DNA of 64,000 nucleotides, taken from contig NZ_LIVV01000007.1 of assembly GCF_001905825.1 (NCBI RefSeq), positions 372,001 through 436,000 of the forward strand, in the 5' to 3' direction. The position numbers and the translations under genes are program-made. Source of the stretch: Streptomyces sp. CB02009 (GTDB lineage: Bacteria > Actinomycetota > Actinomycetes > Streptomycetales > Streptomycetaceae). Below the pieces are notes generated by a model. That model made no database searches. It saw only the letters and a list, made by a program, of their open reading frames with translations, and was not told where the DNA came from. Positions within the stretch are counted from its first letter, which is position 1. Every line of letters begins with the position of its first letter. Shown here one piece after another: positions 24,822 through 33,733 of this stretch.

Positions 24822-27442
24822 TGACCGAGAACACTCAGCAGCAGACAGCGCCCACCACCGAACTGCCGACCACGTACGCGCCGGCCGAGGTAGAGGGGCC
24901 GCTGTACGAGCGCTGGGTAGAGCGCGGCTACTTCGAGGCGGACGCGAAGAGCGAGAAGCCCGCGTACACGATCGTCATCCCGCCGCCGAACGTCACCGGC
25001 TCGCTCCACCTGGGCCACGCCTTCGAGCACACGCTGATCGACGCCCTCACCCGCCGCAAGCGCATGCAGGGCTTCGAGACGCTGTGGCAGCCCGGCATGG
25101 ACCACGCCGGCATCGCCACCCAGAACGTCGTCGAGCGTGAGCTCGCCAAGGAGGGCAAGTCCCGCCACGACCTGGGCCGCGAGGCCTTCGTCGAGCGCGT
25201 CTGGGAGTGGAAGGCCGAGTCCGGCGGGCAGATCGCCGGGCAGATGCGCCGCCTCGGTGAGGGCCTCGCGTGGAGCCGCGACCGCTTCACCATGGACGAG
25301 GGTCTCTCCCGCGCGGTCCAGACGGTCTTCAAGAAGATGTTCGACGACGGTCTGATCTACCGCGCCGAGCGCATCATCAACTGGTGCCCGCGCTGTCTGA
25401 CGGCCATCTCCGACATCGAGGTCGACTACCAGGACGACGACGGCGAGCTCGTCTCCATGAAGTACGGCGAGGGCGAGGACACCATCGTCGTCGCCACCAC
25501 GCGTGCGGAGACGATGCTCGGCGACACCGCGGTCGCCGTCCACCCCGACGACGAGCGCTACGCGCACCTGATCGGCAAGCAGATCAAGCTGCCGCTGACG
25601 GACCGGACCATCCCGGTCGTCGCCGACACGCACGTCGACCCGGAGTTCGGCACCGGCGCCGTCAAGGTGACCCCCGCCCACGACCCGAACGACTTCGCCA
25701 TCGGCCAGCGCCACGACCTCGAGTCCATCGAGGTCCTCGACGAGCGCGGTGTGATCACCGTCCACGGCCCCTTCCAGGGCCTGGACCGCTTCGAGGCGCG
25801 CTCCGCGATCGTCGCCGCCCTGCGGGCCGAGGGCCGGATCGTCGCCGAGAAGCGCCCGTACGTCCACTCCGTCGGCCACTGCTCGCGCTGCAAGACGACG
25901 CTGGAGCCGCGTCTGTCGCTGCAGTGGTGGGTCAAGGTCGAGACCCTCGCCAAGGCCGCGGGCGACGCGGTCCGCGACGGGCGGGTCGACATCCACCCGG
26001 CCGACATGTCGCAGCGGTACTTCGACTGGGTCGACAACCTCAACGACTGGTGCATCTCGCGTCAGTTGTGGTGGGGCCACCGCATCCCCGTCTGGCACGG
26101 CCCGAACGGCGAGCTGGTCTGCGTCGGTCCCGACGACGAGACGCCCACGGGTGAGGGCTGGACCCAGGACACCGACGTCCTCGACACGTGGTTCTCGTCC
26201 GGCCTGTGGCCGTTCTCCACGCTCGGCTGGCCCGAGAAGACCCCGGACCTGGAGAAGTTCTATCCGAACTCCGTCCTGGTCACCGGCTACGACCTGATGT
26301 TCTTCTGGGTCGCCCGGATGATGATGTTCGGTCTGTACGCGATGGACGGCCAGCCGCCGTTCCGCACGATCGCGTTCCACGGCATGGTCCGCGACGAGTT
26401 CGGCAAGAAGATGTCGAAGTCGTTCGGGAACACGGTCAACCCGCTGGACTGGATGGACAAGTACGGCTCCGACGCCCTGCGCTTCACCCTGGCCAAGGGC
26501 GCCAACCCGGGCGTCGACGTCCCGATCGGCGAGGACTGGGTCCAGGCGTCCCGTAACTTCGCCAACAAGATCTGGAACGCGACCCGTTTCGCGATGATGA
26601 ACGGCGCCACGATCGAGGGCCCGCTGCCGGACGCCTCGGCGATGTCGGCGACGGACCGCTGGATCCTGTCCCGGCTCAACGAGACGGTCGCCCAGGTCGA
26701 CGCTTACTACGAGGACTTCCAGTTCGCCAAGCTGGCCGACACCCTCTACCACTTCGCGTGGGACGAGGTGTTCGCCTGGTACGTCGAGCTGTCGAAGACC
26801 ACGTTCTTCGCGGGCGGCGAGGGCGCCAAGGTCTCCGGCCGGGTCCTCGGCGAGGTCCTGGACGTCATGCTGCGGCTGCTGCACCCGATCGTCCCGTTCG
26901 TCACCGACACCCTGTGGACCACCCTCACCGGGGGCGAGTCCCTGGTGGTCGCCGACTGGCCGAAGGACAGCGGCTTCCGCGACAAGGCCGCCGAGCAGGA
27001 GATCGAGCTGGTCCAGCGGGTCGTCACCGAGGTCCGCCGCTTCCGCAAGGAGCAGGGCCTCCAGGACGCCCAGAAGGTGCCGGCCCGCCTCACCGTCGAG
27101 GGCACCCCGCTGGTCGCGCACGAGGCCGCCATCCGCCAGATCCTGCGCCTCCAGCCGGAGGGCGAGGGCTTCGCCGCCACCGCCTCCCTGCCGGTCGCCG
27201 GCGCGACGGTCGCGCTCGACCTCTCGGGCACGATCGACGTGGCCGCGGAGCGCAAGCGTCTCGCGAAGGACCTCGCGGCCGCCGAGAAGGAGAAGGCCCA
27301 GGCGAACGGGAAGCTCGGCAACGAGGCGTTCCTGGCCAAGGCCCCGGACAACGTGGTCGACAAGATCCGTGGCCGCCTCGCCAAGGCGGACGAGGACATC
27401 GCCCGCATCGAGGCCCAGCTGGCGAACCTGCCGCAGGCCTAG
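24821..27442 (+). CDS. valS: Valyl-tRNA synthetase
   Basis: An 873-aa class I aminoacyl-tRNA synthetase that charges tRNA-Val. The HIGH signature is HLGH at residues 63-66 (in PPPNVTGSLHLGHAF) and KMSKS is at 530-534. The editing domain lies between, and a C-terminal coiled coil (about 805-870, rich in K, E and A) ends the protein, as usual for ValRS. GTG start without a Shine-Dalgarno site; the -10 box lies 6 bp upstream, so the mRNA is probably leaderless. A strong terminator follows. Confidence 0.98.
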   Translation: MTENTQQQTAPTTELPTTYAPAEVEGPLYERWVERGYFEADAKSEKPAYTIVIPPPNVTGSLHLGHAFEHTLIDALTRRKRMQGFETLWQPGMDHAGIATQNVVERELAKEGKSRHDLGREAFVERVWEWKAESGGQIAGQMRRLGEGLAWSRDRFTMDEGLSRAVQTVFKKMFDDGLIYRAERIINWCPRCLTAISDIEVDYQDDDGELVSMKYGEGEDTIVVATTRAETMLGDTAVAVHPDDERYAHLIGKQIKLPLTDRTIPVVADTHVDPEFGTGAVKVTPAHDPNDFAIGQRHDLESIEVLDERGVITVHGPFQGLDRFEARSAIVAALRAEGRIVAEKRPYVHSVGHCSRCKTTLEPRLSLQWWVKVETLAKAAGDAVRDGRVDIHPADMSQRYFDWVDNLNDWCISRQLWWGHRIPVWHGPNGELVCVGPDDETPTGEGWTQDTDVLDTWFSSGLWPFSTLGWPEKTPDLEKFYPNSVLVTGYDLMFFWVARMMMFGLYAMDGQPPFRTIAFHGMVRDEFGKKMSKSFGNTVNPLDWMDKYGSDALRFTLAKGANPGVDVPIGEDWVQASRNFANKIWNATRFAMMNGATIEGPLPDASAMSATDRWILSRLNETVAQVDAYYEDFQFAKLADTLYHFAWDEVFAWYVELSKTTFFAGGEGAKVSGRVLGEVLDVMLRLLHPIVPFVTDTLWTTLTGGESLVVADWPKDSGFRDKAAEQEIELVQRVVTEVRRFRKEQGLQDAQKVPARLTVEGTPLVAHEAAIRQILRLQPEGEGFAATASLPVAGATVALDLSGTIDVAAERKRLAKDLAAAEKEKAQANGKLGNEAFLAKAPDNVVDKIRGRLAKADEDIARIEAQLANLPQA

Positions 27443-27453
27443 TACGGCACGAC

Positions 27454-27494
27454 GAGGGGGCCCGGGACCGTGACACACGGTCCCGGGCCCCCTC
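27454..27494 (+). terminator. Terminator after valS
   Basis: 19-nt perfect arms (27454-27472, 27476-27494) around a 3-nt loop, 11 bp past the stop. Confidence 0.92.
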
Positions 27495-27529
27495 GCGTAC
27501 GCCCGTCCGTGCGCCCGCCCTCCGGTTCC

Positions 27530-27560
<31 letters not shown>

Positions 27561-27637
27561 ACAGGAATCGGGACGAAGTGCCCGATCTCACATCAGACGG
27601 GACTTCAGGTCCACGACGTCGGGACGAAAGACCTTGG

Positions 27638-28789
27638 ATGATGGAAGGCATGCTCCGCCTCCCCACCGTCCCCGCGCTGCGCCGATGCGTGGACCGGTGG
27701 GCGGTCTCGCCCCGCGCCCTCGACGTCGTCGCCGCGCTCAGCGCCTTCGGCCTCATGTGCCTGGACGTGCCGGGGCTCGCCCGCGCCGACAACTCCCTCA
27801 GCGGGCTCACCGCCACCCTGGTCCTCGCGGCCGGAGCCGCCACGCTGGTGCTCCGGCGCCGACTGCCCTGGGTGCCGTACGTGGTGGCGCTCGTCCTGAT
27901 GGGCTGGCTGCACGAGCTGACGATGATCCAGTTCGCGCTGTACTCGATCGGCCGCTACCGGGGACGGCGGTCCGCGGTCGTCGCCACCCTGCTGTACGTC
28001 GGCGTCGCCTACGGCCTCTTCCTGACACCCGGCTGGCCCGCCCGGCACGGCGACACCCTGAGCGACTTCCTGAGCCTGGTCGTCCCGATCGGCGTCCTCG
28101 CGGCGGGCGTCGGCATCGCCGCGTACCGCCAGGACCTCGTCCGCGCCCTGGAGGTCCAGCGGCGCGAGGCCGCCGCCCGGCAGGCCGTCCAGGAGGAGCG
28201 GATCTCCGTCGGCCGGGACGTCCACGACCTGGTCGGCCGCGAGCTGACCGTGCTCGCGGTGCGCGCCGAGGTCCTCGCCGTACGGGCCAGGGGCGACGGC
28301 CACCAGAAGGACTTCGAGGAGCTCGCGGACACCGCCCGGCGCGCCCACCTCATGCTCAACGAGACGATCGTGCGCCGCGCCGACCGGGACTCGGCCACCC
28401 CCGGCCTGGAAGGGCTCGCCGAGCTCGCCGGGGAGAGCGAGCGGATGGGCAGCCCGGTCGAGCTGACGGTCGCCCGGGAGGCGAAGGCCCTCTCGCCGCT
28501 GCGGCAGGCGGCCGTCCACCGGGTCGTGCGGGAGTGCCTGACGAACGCCGCGAAGCACGCGCCCGGACTGCCCGTGACGGTCGCGATCACGGTGGAGGGC
28601 CCCGATCTGCGGATCGAGGTCCGCAACCCGCTGCCGAAGACACCGCCGGACCCGGCCCCGGTCTCCACCGGCACCGGGCTGTTCTCGATGGAGGAGCGGG
28701 TCACCAGCATGGGCGGCACCCTGAGGGCCCGCCGCGAGGGCGGGTCGTACGAGGTCACGGCACTCCTGCCGACAGGCCTGCGGCACTGA
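27638..28789 (+). CDS. Orphan sensor histidine kinase (NarL/HisKA_3 type)
   Basis: A 383-aa membrane histidine kinase. About five hydrophobic segments span residues 25-165. A short helix then leads to the HisKA_3 box with the phospho-acceptor H196 in GRDVHDLVG. The ATPase part has VRECLTNAAKHAPG (N box) and STGTGLFSMEERV (G box). This class normally phosphorylates NarL/LuxR-type response regulators, yet no regulator gene is adjacent. Starts at 27638, 27641 and 27650 are all possible; the first has GAAAG 8 nt upstream. It converges on the MreB paralogue. Confidence 0.88.
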   Translation: MMEGMLRLPTVPALRRCVDRWAVSPRALDVVAALSAFGLMCLDVPGLARADNSLSGLTATLVLAAGAATLVLRRRLPWVPYVVALVLMGWLHELTMIQFALYSIGRYRGRRSAVVATLLYVGVAYGLFLTPGWPARHGDTLSDFLSLVVPIGVLAAGVGIAAYRQDLVRALEVQRREAAARQAVQEERISVGRDVHDLVGRELTVLAVRAEVLAVRARGDGHQKDFEELADTARRAHLMLNETIVRRADRDSATPGLEGLAELAGESERMGSPVELTVAREAKALSPLRQAAVHRVVRECLTNAAKHAPGLPVTVAITVEGPDLRIEVRNPLPKTPPDPAPVSTGTGLFSMEERVTSMGGTLRARREGGSYEVTALLPTGLRH

Positions 28790-28847
28790 CACCGCCGAAG
28801 CCGGTCGGCCGTCGCTCCGGCGAAGCCCCCGCGGCGCGCGCGTCGGT

Positions 28848-29870
28848 TCAGCGCGTCGTCTCCGCCTTCCCCATCACCCGCTGCAGCCCCTCGAAGTCCT
28901 CCACGCACCGCCCCGAGCCCAGCACCACGCATTCCAGCGGCCGGTCCGCGACGAAGACCGGGATGCCCGTCGCCGAGGCCATCCGCAGGTCGAGGCCCGG
29001 CAGCAGCGCTCCGCCGCCGGTCAGCACGATGCCGTGCTCCATGACGTCGCCGGACAGCTCCGGCGGGCACTCCTCCAGGGTGGCCCGTACCGCCGAGATG
29101 ATCGCCTCGACGGGCTCGTCGAGCGCCTCCCGCACCTCGGGCACCGTCAGCCGCACCGTCCGGGGCAGTCCGCCGACCTTCTCCCGGCCGCGCACGGTGA
29201 AGGTCGCGTCCTCCCGCTCCTCCTCGCCCGGCACCGGCCAGGCCGTGCCGATGGCGACCTTGACGTCCTCGGCGGTCCGCTCGCCGATGAGCAGCGCGTG
29301 CCGCTTGCGGACGTACTCGGTGACGGCCGTGTCCAGACGGTCGCCGCCGACCCGCAGCGACCGGGCCGTGACGATCCCGCCGAGCGAGATCACCGCCACC
29401 TCGGTCGTACCGCCGCCGATGTCGACGACCATCGATCCGCGCGGGGAGGAGACGGGCAGCCCGGCTCCGATCGCCGCCGCCATCGGCTCCTCGATCAGGT
29501 GCACCGCCCGCGCGCCGGCCGAGAGCGAGGCGTGCACGATGGCCCGCCGCTCGACCTGGGTCACCCCGCTCGGCACGCACACGACCATCCGGGTACGGGG
29601 CCGGCGACGGCCCGGGACGGCCTTGCGCACGAAGTGCCGGATCATCTCCTCGGCCGCCTCGTAGTCGCTGATCACGCCGTCCCGCAGCGGGCGGATCGCG
29701 GTGATCGAACCGGGTGTGCGGCCGATGGTCTCCTTCGCCTCCGTGCCGACCGCGAGCGCCTGCCGCGAGCCCGCCTGGACCGCCACCACCGACGGTTCGT
29801 CGAGCACGATGCCCTGGCCCCGTGCGTAGAGGAGCGTGTTGGCCGTGCCGAGGTCGATCCCTATGTCCAT
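28848..29870 (-). CDS. MreB-like bacterial actin, second paralogue (Mbl-like)
   Basis: A 340-aa actin-fold ATPase. It begins MDIGIDLGTANTLLYARGQG and keeps the phosphate and connect motifs VVDIGGGTTEVAVISLGGIV and GIVLTGGGALLPGLD. It is clearly homologous to the MreB encoded 2.8 kb away (32621-33640) but lacks that protein's first residues (MSFIGR), which in MreB help membrane contact. Streptomyces species are known to carry an additional MreB-like protein, Mbl, involved in spore wall formation; that role is inferred. The open frame continues upstream to 30896 but ATG 29870 is the natural start. It is divergent from folC. Confidence 0.92.
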   Translation of the reverse strand: MDIGIDLGTANTLLYARGQGIVLDEPSVVAVQAGSRQALAVGTEAKETIGRTPGSITAIRPLRDGVISDYEAAEEMIRHFVRKAVPGRRRPRTRMVVCVPSGVTQVERRAIVHASLSAGARAVHLIEEPMAAAIGAGLPVSSPRGSMVVDIGGGTTEVAVISLGGIVTARSLRVGGDRLDTAVTEYVRKRHALLIGERTAEDVKVAIGTAWPVPGEEEREDATFTVRGREKVGGLPRTVRLTVPEVREALDEPVEAIISAVRATLEECPPELSGDVMEHGIVLTGGGALLPGLDLRMASATGIPVFVADRPLECVVLGSGRCVEDFEGLQRVMGKAETTR

Positions 29871-29958
29871 GATCGCCAAGTTTGCCCGGCCGGTCCGGCG
29901 GACGGTGGACCGAAGGTCCCGAATGGGGTGGGTCCAATGTCCTGTCAGTACCGCTCCG

Positions 29959-29971
29959 TAGACTGGGCCCG
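29959..29971 (+). promoter_or_regulatory. Leaderless-type -10 of folC
   Basis: TAGACT (29959-29964) is followed by 6 bp and then the GTG start at 29971. No good -35 is seen, as is common for such promoters. Confidence 0.5.
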
Positions 29972-31470
29972 TGAGCGAGCCGAGCGACCCGAGTGACCAG
30001 TTCGACGACATCGTCGACGCCGAGACCGACCGAGACCCCGACCTGGCGGTGATCGAGGCAGGCAGCCGTACCCTGCGCACCCAGGGCGGCCGGCCCCAGG
30101 GCGACCCGGTGCCCAGCCGCCCCGAGGACCCGGAGCTCGACAAGGCCCTGCGCGAGGTCGAGACCGAGCTGTCCACCCGCTGGGGCGAGACCAAGCTGGA
30201 GCCCTCGGTCACCCGGATCGCGGCCCTGATGGACGTCCTCGGCGATCCGCAGCGCGCGTACCCGTCGATCCACATCACCGGCACCAACGGCAAGACGTCC
30301 ACGGCCCGCATGATCGAGGCCCTGCTCGGCGCCTTCGAGCTGCGCACCGGTCGGTACACGTCGCCGCACGTGCAGACCATCACCGAGCGCATCAGCCTGG
30401 ACGGCGCCCCGATCTCCGCCGAGCGGTTCGTCGAGACGTACCAGGACATCAAGCCGTACGTGGAGCTGGTCGACGCCCGGGAGGAGTACCGGCTCTCCTT
30501 CTTCGAGGTCCTCACCGGAATGGCGTACGCGGCCTTCGCCGACGCCCCGGTCGACGTGGCCGTCGTCGAGGTCGGCATGGGCGGCACCTGGGACGCGACG
30601 AACGTCATCGACGGCTCCGTCGCCGTGGTGACCCCCATCGACCTGGACCACACGGACCGGCTCGGCTCGACCACCGCCGAGATCGCCGGCGAGAAGTCCG
30701 GGATCATCAAGCAGGGCGCGACCGTGATCCTGGCCCAGCAGCCGGTGGACGCGGCGCAGGTCCTGCTGAAGAAGGCCGTCGAGGCGGACGCCACCGTGGC
30801 CCGCGAGGGCATGGAGTACGGCATCGTCGCCCGCGAGGTGGCGGTCGGCGGCCAGCTCCTCACCCTGCGCGGCCTGGGCGGCGAGTACGACAACATCTTC
30901 CTGCCGCTGCACGGCGCCTACCAGGCGCACAACGCGGCGGTGGCGCTGGCGGCGGTCGAGGCCTTCTTCGGGATCGGCGCGGACCACGCGCGGACCCTGG
31001 ACCTCGACACGGTCCGGCAGGCGTTCGCCCAGGTGGCCTCGCCCGGTCGGCTGGAGATCGTGCGCTCGTCCCCGACGGTCATCCTGGACGCCGCGCACAA
31101 CCCGCACGGCGCGCGGGCGACGGCGGAGGGCGTCAGCGAGGCCTTCGGCTTCTCCCGGCTCGTCGGCGTGGTCTCCACGAGCGGCGACAAGGACGCCAAG
31201 GGCCTCCTGGAGGCCTTCGAGCCGATCTTCGCGGAGGTCGTCGTCACGGCGAACTCCAACCCCCGTGCCACGGACGTGGACGCGCTCGCCGCCCTCGCGG
31301 TCGAGGTCTTCGGCGAGGACCGGGTCGTCGTGGAGCCGCGGCTGCCCGACGCCCTGGAGGCGGCCATCACCCTCGCGGAGGAAGAGGCCGAGTACGGCGG
31401 CGCGGGTGTCCTCGTGACCGGTTCGATCTTCACGGTCGGCGACGCCCGGCTGCTGCTGCGAAGGGGCTGA
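29971..31470 (+). CDS. folC: Folylpolyglutamate synthase / dihydrofolate synthase
   Basis: A 499-aa Mur-ligase-fold enzyme that joins glutamate to dihydropteroate and to folates. The ATP-binding loop ITGTNGKTSTARM is near residues 102-114. Further Mur-ligase motifs are VEVGMGGTWDATNV and LDAAHNPHGARA. There is an extended acidic N-terminus of about 60 residues. GTG start with a -10 box 6 bp upstream and no ribosome site, so probably leaderless. The DUF4233 gene begins 5 bp after the stop and ndk follows, forming a conserved actinobacterial operon. Confidence 0.96.
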   Translation: MSEPSDPSDQFDDIVDAETDRDPDLAVIEAGSRTLRTQGGRPQGDPVPSRPEDPELDKALREVETELSTRWGETKLEPSVTRIAALMDVLGDPQRAYPSIHITGTNGKTSTARMIEALLGAFELRTGRYTSPHVQTITERISLDGAPISAERFVETYQDIKPYVELVDAREEYRLSFFEVLTGMAYAAFADAPVDVAVVEVGMGGTWDATNVIDGSVAVVTPIDLDHTDRLGSTTAEIAGEKSGIIKQGATVILAQQPVDAAQVLLKKAVEADATVAREGMEYGIVAREVAVGGQLLTLRGLGGEYDNIFLPLHGAYQAHNAAVALAAVEAFFGIGADHARTLDLDTVRQAFAQVASPGRLEIVRSSPTVILDAAHNPHGARATAEGVSEAFGFSRLVGVVSTSGDKDAKGLLEAFEPIFAEVVVTANSNPRATDVDALAALAVEVFGEDRVVVEPRLPDALEAAITLAEEEAEYGGAGVLVTGSIFTVGDARLLLRRG

Positions 31471-31475
31471 ACCCG

Positions 31476-31841
31476 ATGCGTACGCTCTGTTCCTCGACGC
31501 TCATCGGCGAGTTCTTCGTGATCGGTTTCGCCGGTCTCGTCGCGATGAAGGACGACAGTCTCACGATGTCCACCGTCTGGTGGGTCTGCGGTGTCGCGAT
31601 GGTCGTCTCCGTGCTGCTCTGTGGGATGGTCACCCGCCCCGGCGGTGTGCAGCTCGGCTGGGCCCTGCAGATCGGCCTGATCCTCAGCGGTTTCGTCGTG
31701 CCGACGATGTTCTTCCTCGGGGCGGTTTTCGCCGGTCTGTGGTGGGCGTCCGTTCACTATGGGCGACGGATCGACGACATCAAGGCACGGTGGGCCGAGG
31801 CCCAGGCCGCGGAAGCCTCGGCAGGGCCTGACGCTGCGTAA
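31476..31841 (+). CDS. DUF4233 membrane protein
   Basis: A 121-aa protein with four hydrophobic segments and a charged C-terminal tail (RRIDDIKARWAEAQ). DUF4233 proteins are usually found between folC and ndk in actinobacteria, as here. The gene starts 5 bp after folC, so it is co-transcribed. The molecular function is unknown; a role in the membrane near folate or nucleotide metabolism is only suggested by position. Confidence 0.88.
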   Translation: MRTLCSSTLIGEFFVIGFAGLVAMKDDSLTMSTVWWVCGVAMVVSVLLCGMVTRPGGVQLGWALQIGLILSGFVVPTMFFLGAVFAGLWWASVHYGRRIDDIKARWAEAQAAEASAGPDAA

Positions 31842-31907
31842 TCGAGGGGCGTGCGGGGCCTGTAGCCTCGGAGGTCCCGCACACCGCTTTTCCGAAGGAG
31901 TTCCCCC

Positions 31908-32321
31908 GTGAGCCAGCGCACGCTCGTCCTGCTCAAGCCCGACGCCGTCCGCCGTGGCCTGGTCGGCGAGATCATCGGCCGCATCGAGCGCAAGGCCGGC
32001 TGGTCCCTGGCGGCCCTGGAGCTGCGCGAGCTGGACCAGGAGACCCTGGAGCAGCACTACGGCGAGCACAAGGGCAAGCCCTTCTACGAGCCGCTGATGG
32101 GCTTCATGTCCTCCGGTCCCGTCGTCGCGCTCGTCGTCGAGGGCGAGCGGGTCATCGAGGGCGTCCGCCAGCTGGCCGGTCCGACCGACCCGATCGCCGC
32201 CGCGCCCGGCTCGATCCGCGGCGACTTCGGCACCATCGTCCGGGAGAACCTGATCCACGCCTCCGACTCGGAGGAGTCGGCCCTGCGCGAGCTGAAGATC
32301 TTCTTCCCCGGTCTCGTCTGA
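31908..32321 (+). CDS. ndk: Nucleoside diphosphate kinase
   Basis: A 137-aa Ndk that transfers the gamma phosphate between nucleoside triphosphates and diphosphates through a phospho-histidine, H117 in ENLIHASDS. The TLVLLKPDAV start and RGDFG motif are standard. GTG start with GAAGGAG 8 nt upstream. A TAGCCT 35 bp before the ribosome site may be its own -10. A hairpin terminator ends the operon. Confidence 0.97.
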   Translation: MSQRTLVLLKPDAVRRGLVGEIIGRIERKAGWSLAALELRELDQETLEQHYGEHKGKPFYEPLMGFMSSGPVVALVVEGERVIEGVRQLAGPTDPIAAAPGSIRGDFGTIVRENLIHASDSEESALRELKIFFPGLV

Positions 32322-32369
32322 GCCGACCCGACTCCGCTGACTCGGCGTCAGCCGAACGCAGCAGCCTGT

Positions 32370-32397
32370 GGGGCGACCGAAGGAATTCGGTCGCCCC
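32370..32397 (+). terminator. Terminator after ndk
   Basis: Perfect 11-nt arms (32370-32380, 32387-32397) around AGGAAT. Confidence 0.8.
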
Positions 32398-32445
32398 CAG
32401 GCATATGAACGCCGATCCCGGGAACGGATCGCCGCGTCCTACCGT

Positions 32446-32461
32446 CACCTGTACAGAGGTG
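32446..32461. promoter_or_regulatory. Inverted repeat in the mreB upstream region
   Basis: CACCT-N6-AGGTG within the 223-bp gap between ndk and mreB; a possible regulator site. No confident promoter was picked out there by eye. Confidence 0.3.
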
Positions 32462-32620
32462 GACCACCGCGCGGTATCCGGGCGGGCGGCACTACGATGG
32501 AAAACTCCACGCCGCACCACCTTCAGCCACCCACTTCAGCACCGTTTCGCCTGCCTGAGCAGCCGTCAACGCTCGCTGGGGAAGGCCCGAAGCATCCTCA
32601 TGGGAAACAAGGGGAACTCA

Positions 32621-33640
32621 ATGTCGTTCATCGGCCGTGACATGGCTATCGACCTCGGGACTGCCAACACGCTGGTGTACGTCAGGGGGCGTGGCATCGT
32701 CCTCAACGAGCCGTCCGTCGTCGCGATCAACACCAACACCGGCGGCATCCTCGCGGTGGGCGCCGAGGCGAAGAAGATGATCGGCCGGACGCCCGGCAAC
32801 ATCGTCGCCGTCCGGCCCCTGAAGGACGGCGTGATCGCCGACTTCGAGATCACCGAGCGGATGCTCCGCTACTTCATCCTCAAGATCCACAAGCGCCGCT
32901 ACCTGGCCCGCCCCCGGGTCGTCGTCTGCGTGCCCTCCGGCATCACCGGAGTGGAGCGCCGCGCCGTCATCGAGGCCTCGACGCAGGCCGGCGCCCGCCA
33001 GGTGCACATCATCGAGGAGCCCATGGCGGCGGCCATCGGCTCGGGCCTCCCGGTCCACGAGGCCACCGGCAACATGGTCGTGGACATCGGCGGCGGCACC
33101 ACCGAGGTCGCCGTCATCTCCCTCGGCGGAATCGTCACGGCACAGTCGATCCGGGTCGCCGGCGACGAGCTGGACAACGCGATCATCCAGCACATCAAGA
33201 AGGAGTACTCGCTCCTCCTCGGTGAGCGCACCGCCGAGCAGATCAAGATCACCATCGGCTCCGCGTACGACCTCGACAAGGACGAGCACACCGAGATCCG
33301 CGGCCGCGACCTGGTCTCCGGCCTGCCCAAGACCGTCGTCATCTCGGCCGCCGAGGTCCGCAAGGCCATCGAGGAACCGGTCAACGCCATCGTCGACGCG
33401 GTGAAGACCACCCTCGACAAGTGCCCGCCCGAGCTCTCGGGTGACGTCATGGACCGCGGCATCGTTCTCACCGGTGGCGGCGCCCTGCTCCGCGGCCTCG
33501 ACGAGCGCCTCCGCCGCGAGACCGGCATGCCGATCCACATCGCCGAGGACCCGCTGGACTCGGTGGCGCTCGGCTCCGGCAAGTGCGTGGAGGAGTTCGA
33601 GGCCCTCCAGCAGGTCCTGGACGCCCAGCCGCGCCGCTAG
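32621..33640 (+). CDS. mreB: Rod shape-determining protein MreB
   Basis: A 339-aa bacterial actin. It begins MSFIGRDMAIDLGTANTLVYVRG and includes VVDIGGGTTEVAVISLGG and GIVLTGGGALLRGLDERL. In Streptomyces MreB is needed mainly for sporulation septa and thick spore walls rather than tip growth. ATG 32621 has AAGGGGAA 5 nt upstream; a longer open frame to 32405 has no ribosome site. It heads the mreB-mreC-mreD-mrdA-rodA cluster. Confidence 0.97.
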   Translation: MSFIGRDMAIDLGTANTLVYVRGRGIVLNEPSVVAINTNTGGILAVGAEAKKMIGRTPGNIVAVRPLKDGVIADFEITERMLRYFILKIHKRRYLARPRVVVCVPSGITGVERRAVIEASTQAGARQVHIIEEPMAAAIGSGLPVHEATGNMVVDIGGGTTEVAVISLGGIVTAQSIRVAGDELDNAIIQHIKKEYSLLLGERTAEQIKITIGSAYDLDKDEHTEIRGRDLVSGLPKTVVISAAEVRKAIEEPVNAIVDAVKTTLDKCPPELSGDVMDRGIVLTGGGALLRGLDERLRRETGMPIHIAEDPLDSVALGSGKCVEEFEALQQVLDAQPRR

Positions 33641-33733
33641 CACCACCCGTACGGCCCACGCGAGCACCACAGCAGGGCCGTACGGCCGCACAGCCCGACA
33701 ACCGAACCCCGAGGAAAGGCACGGCCGCCGCAC

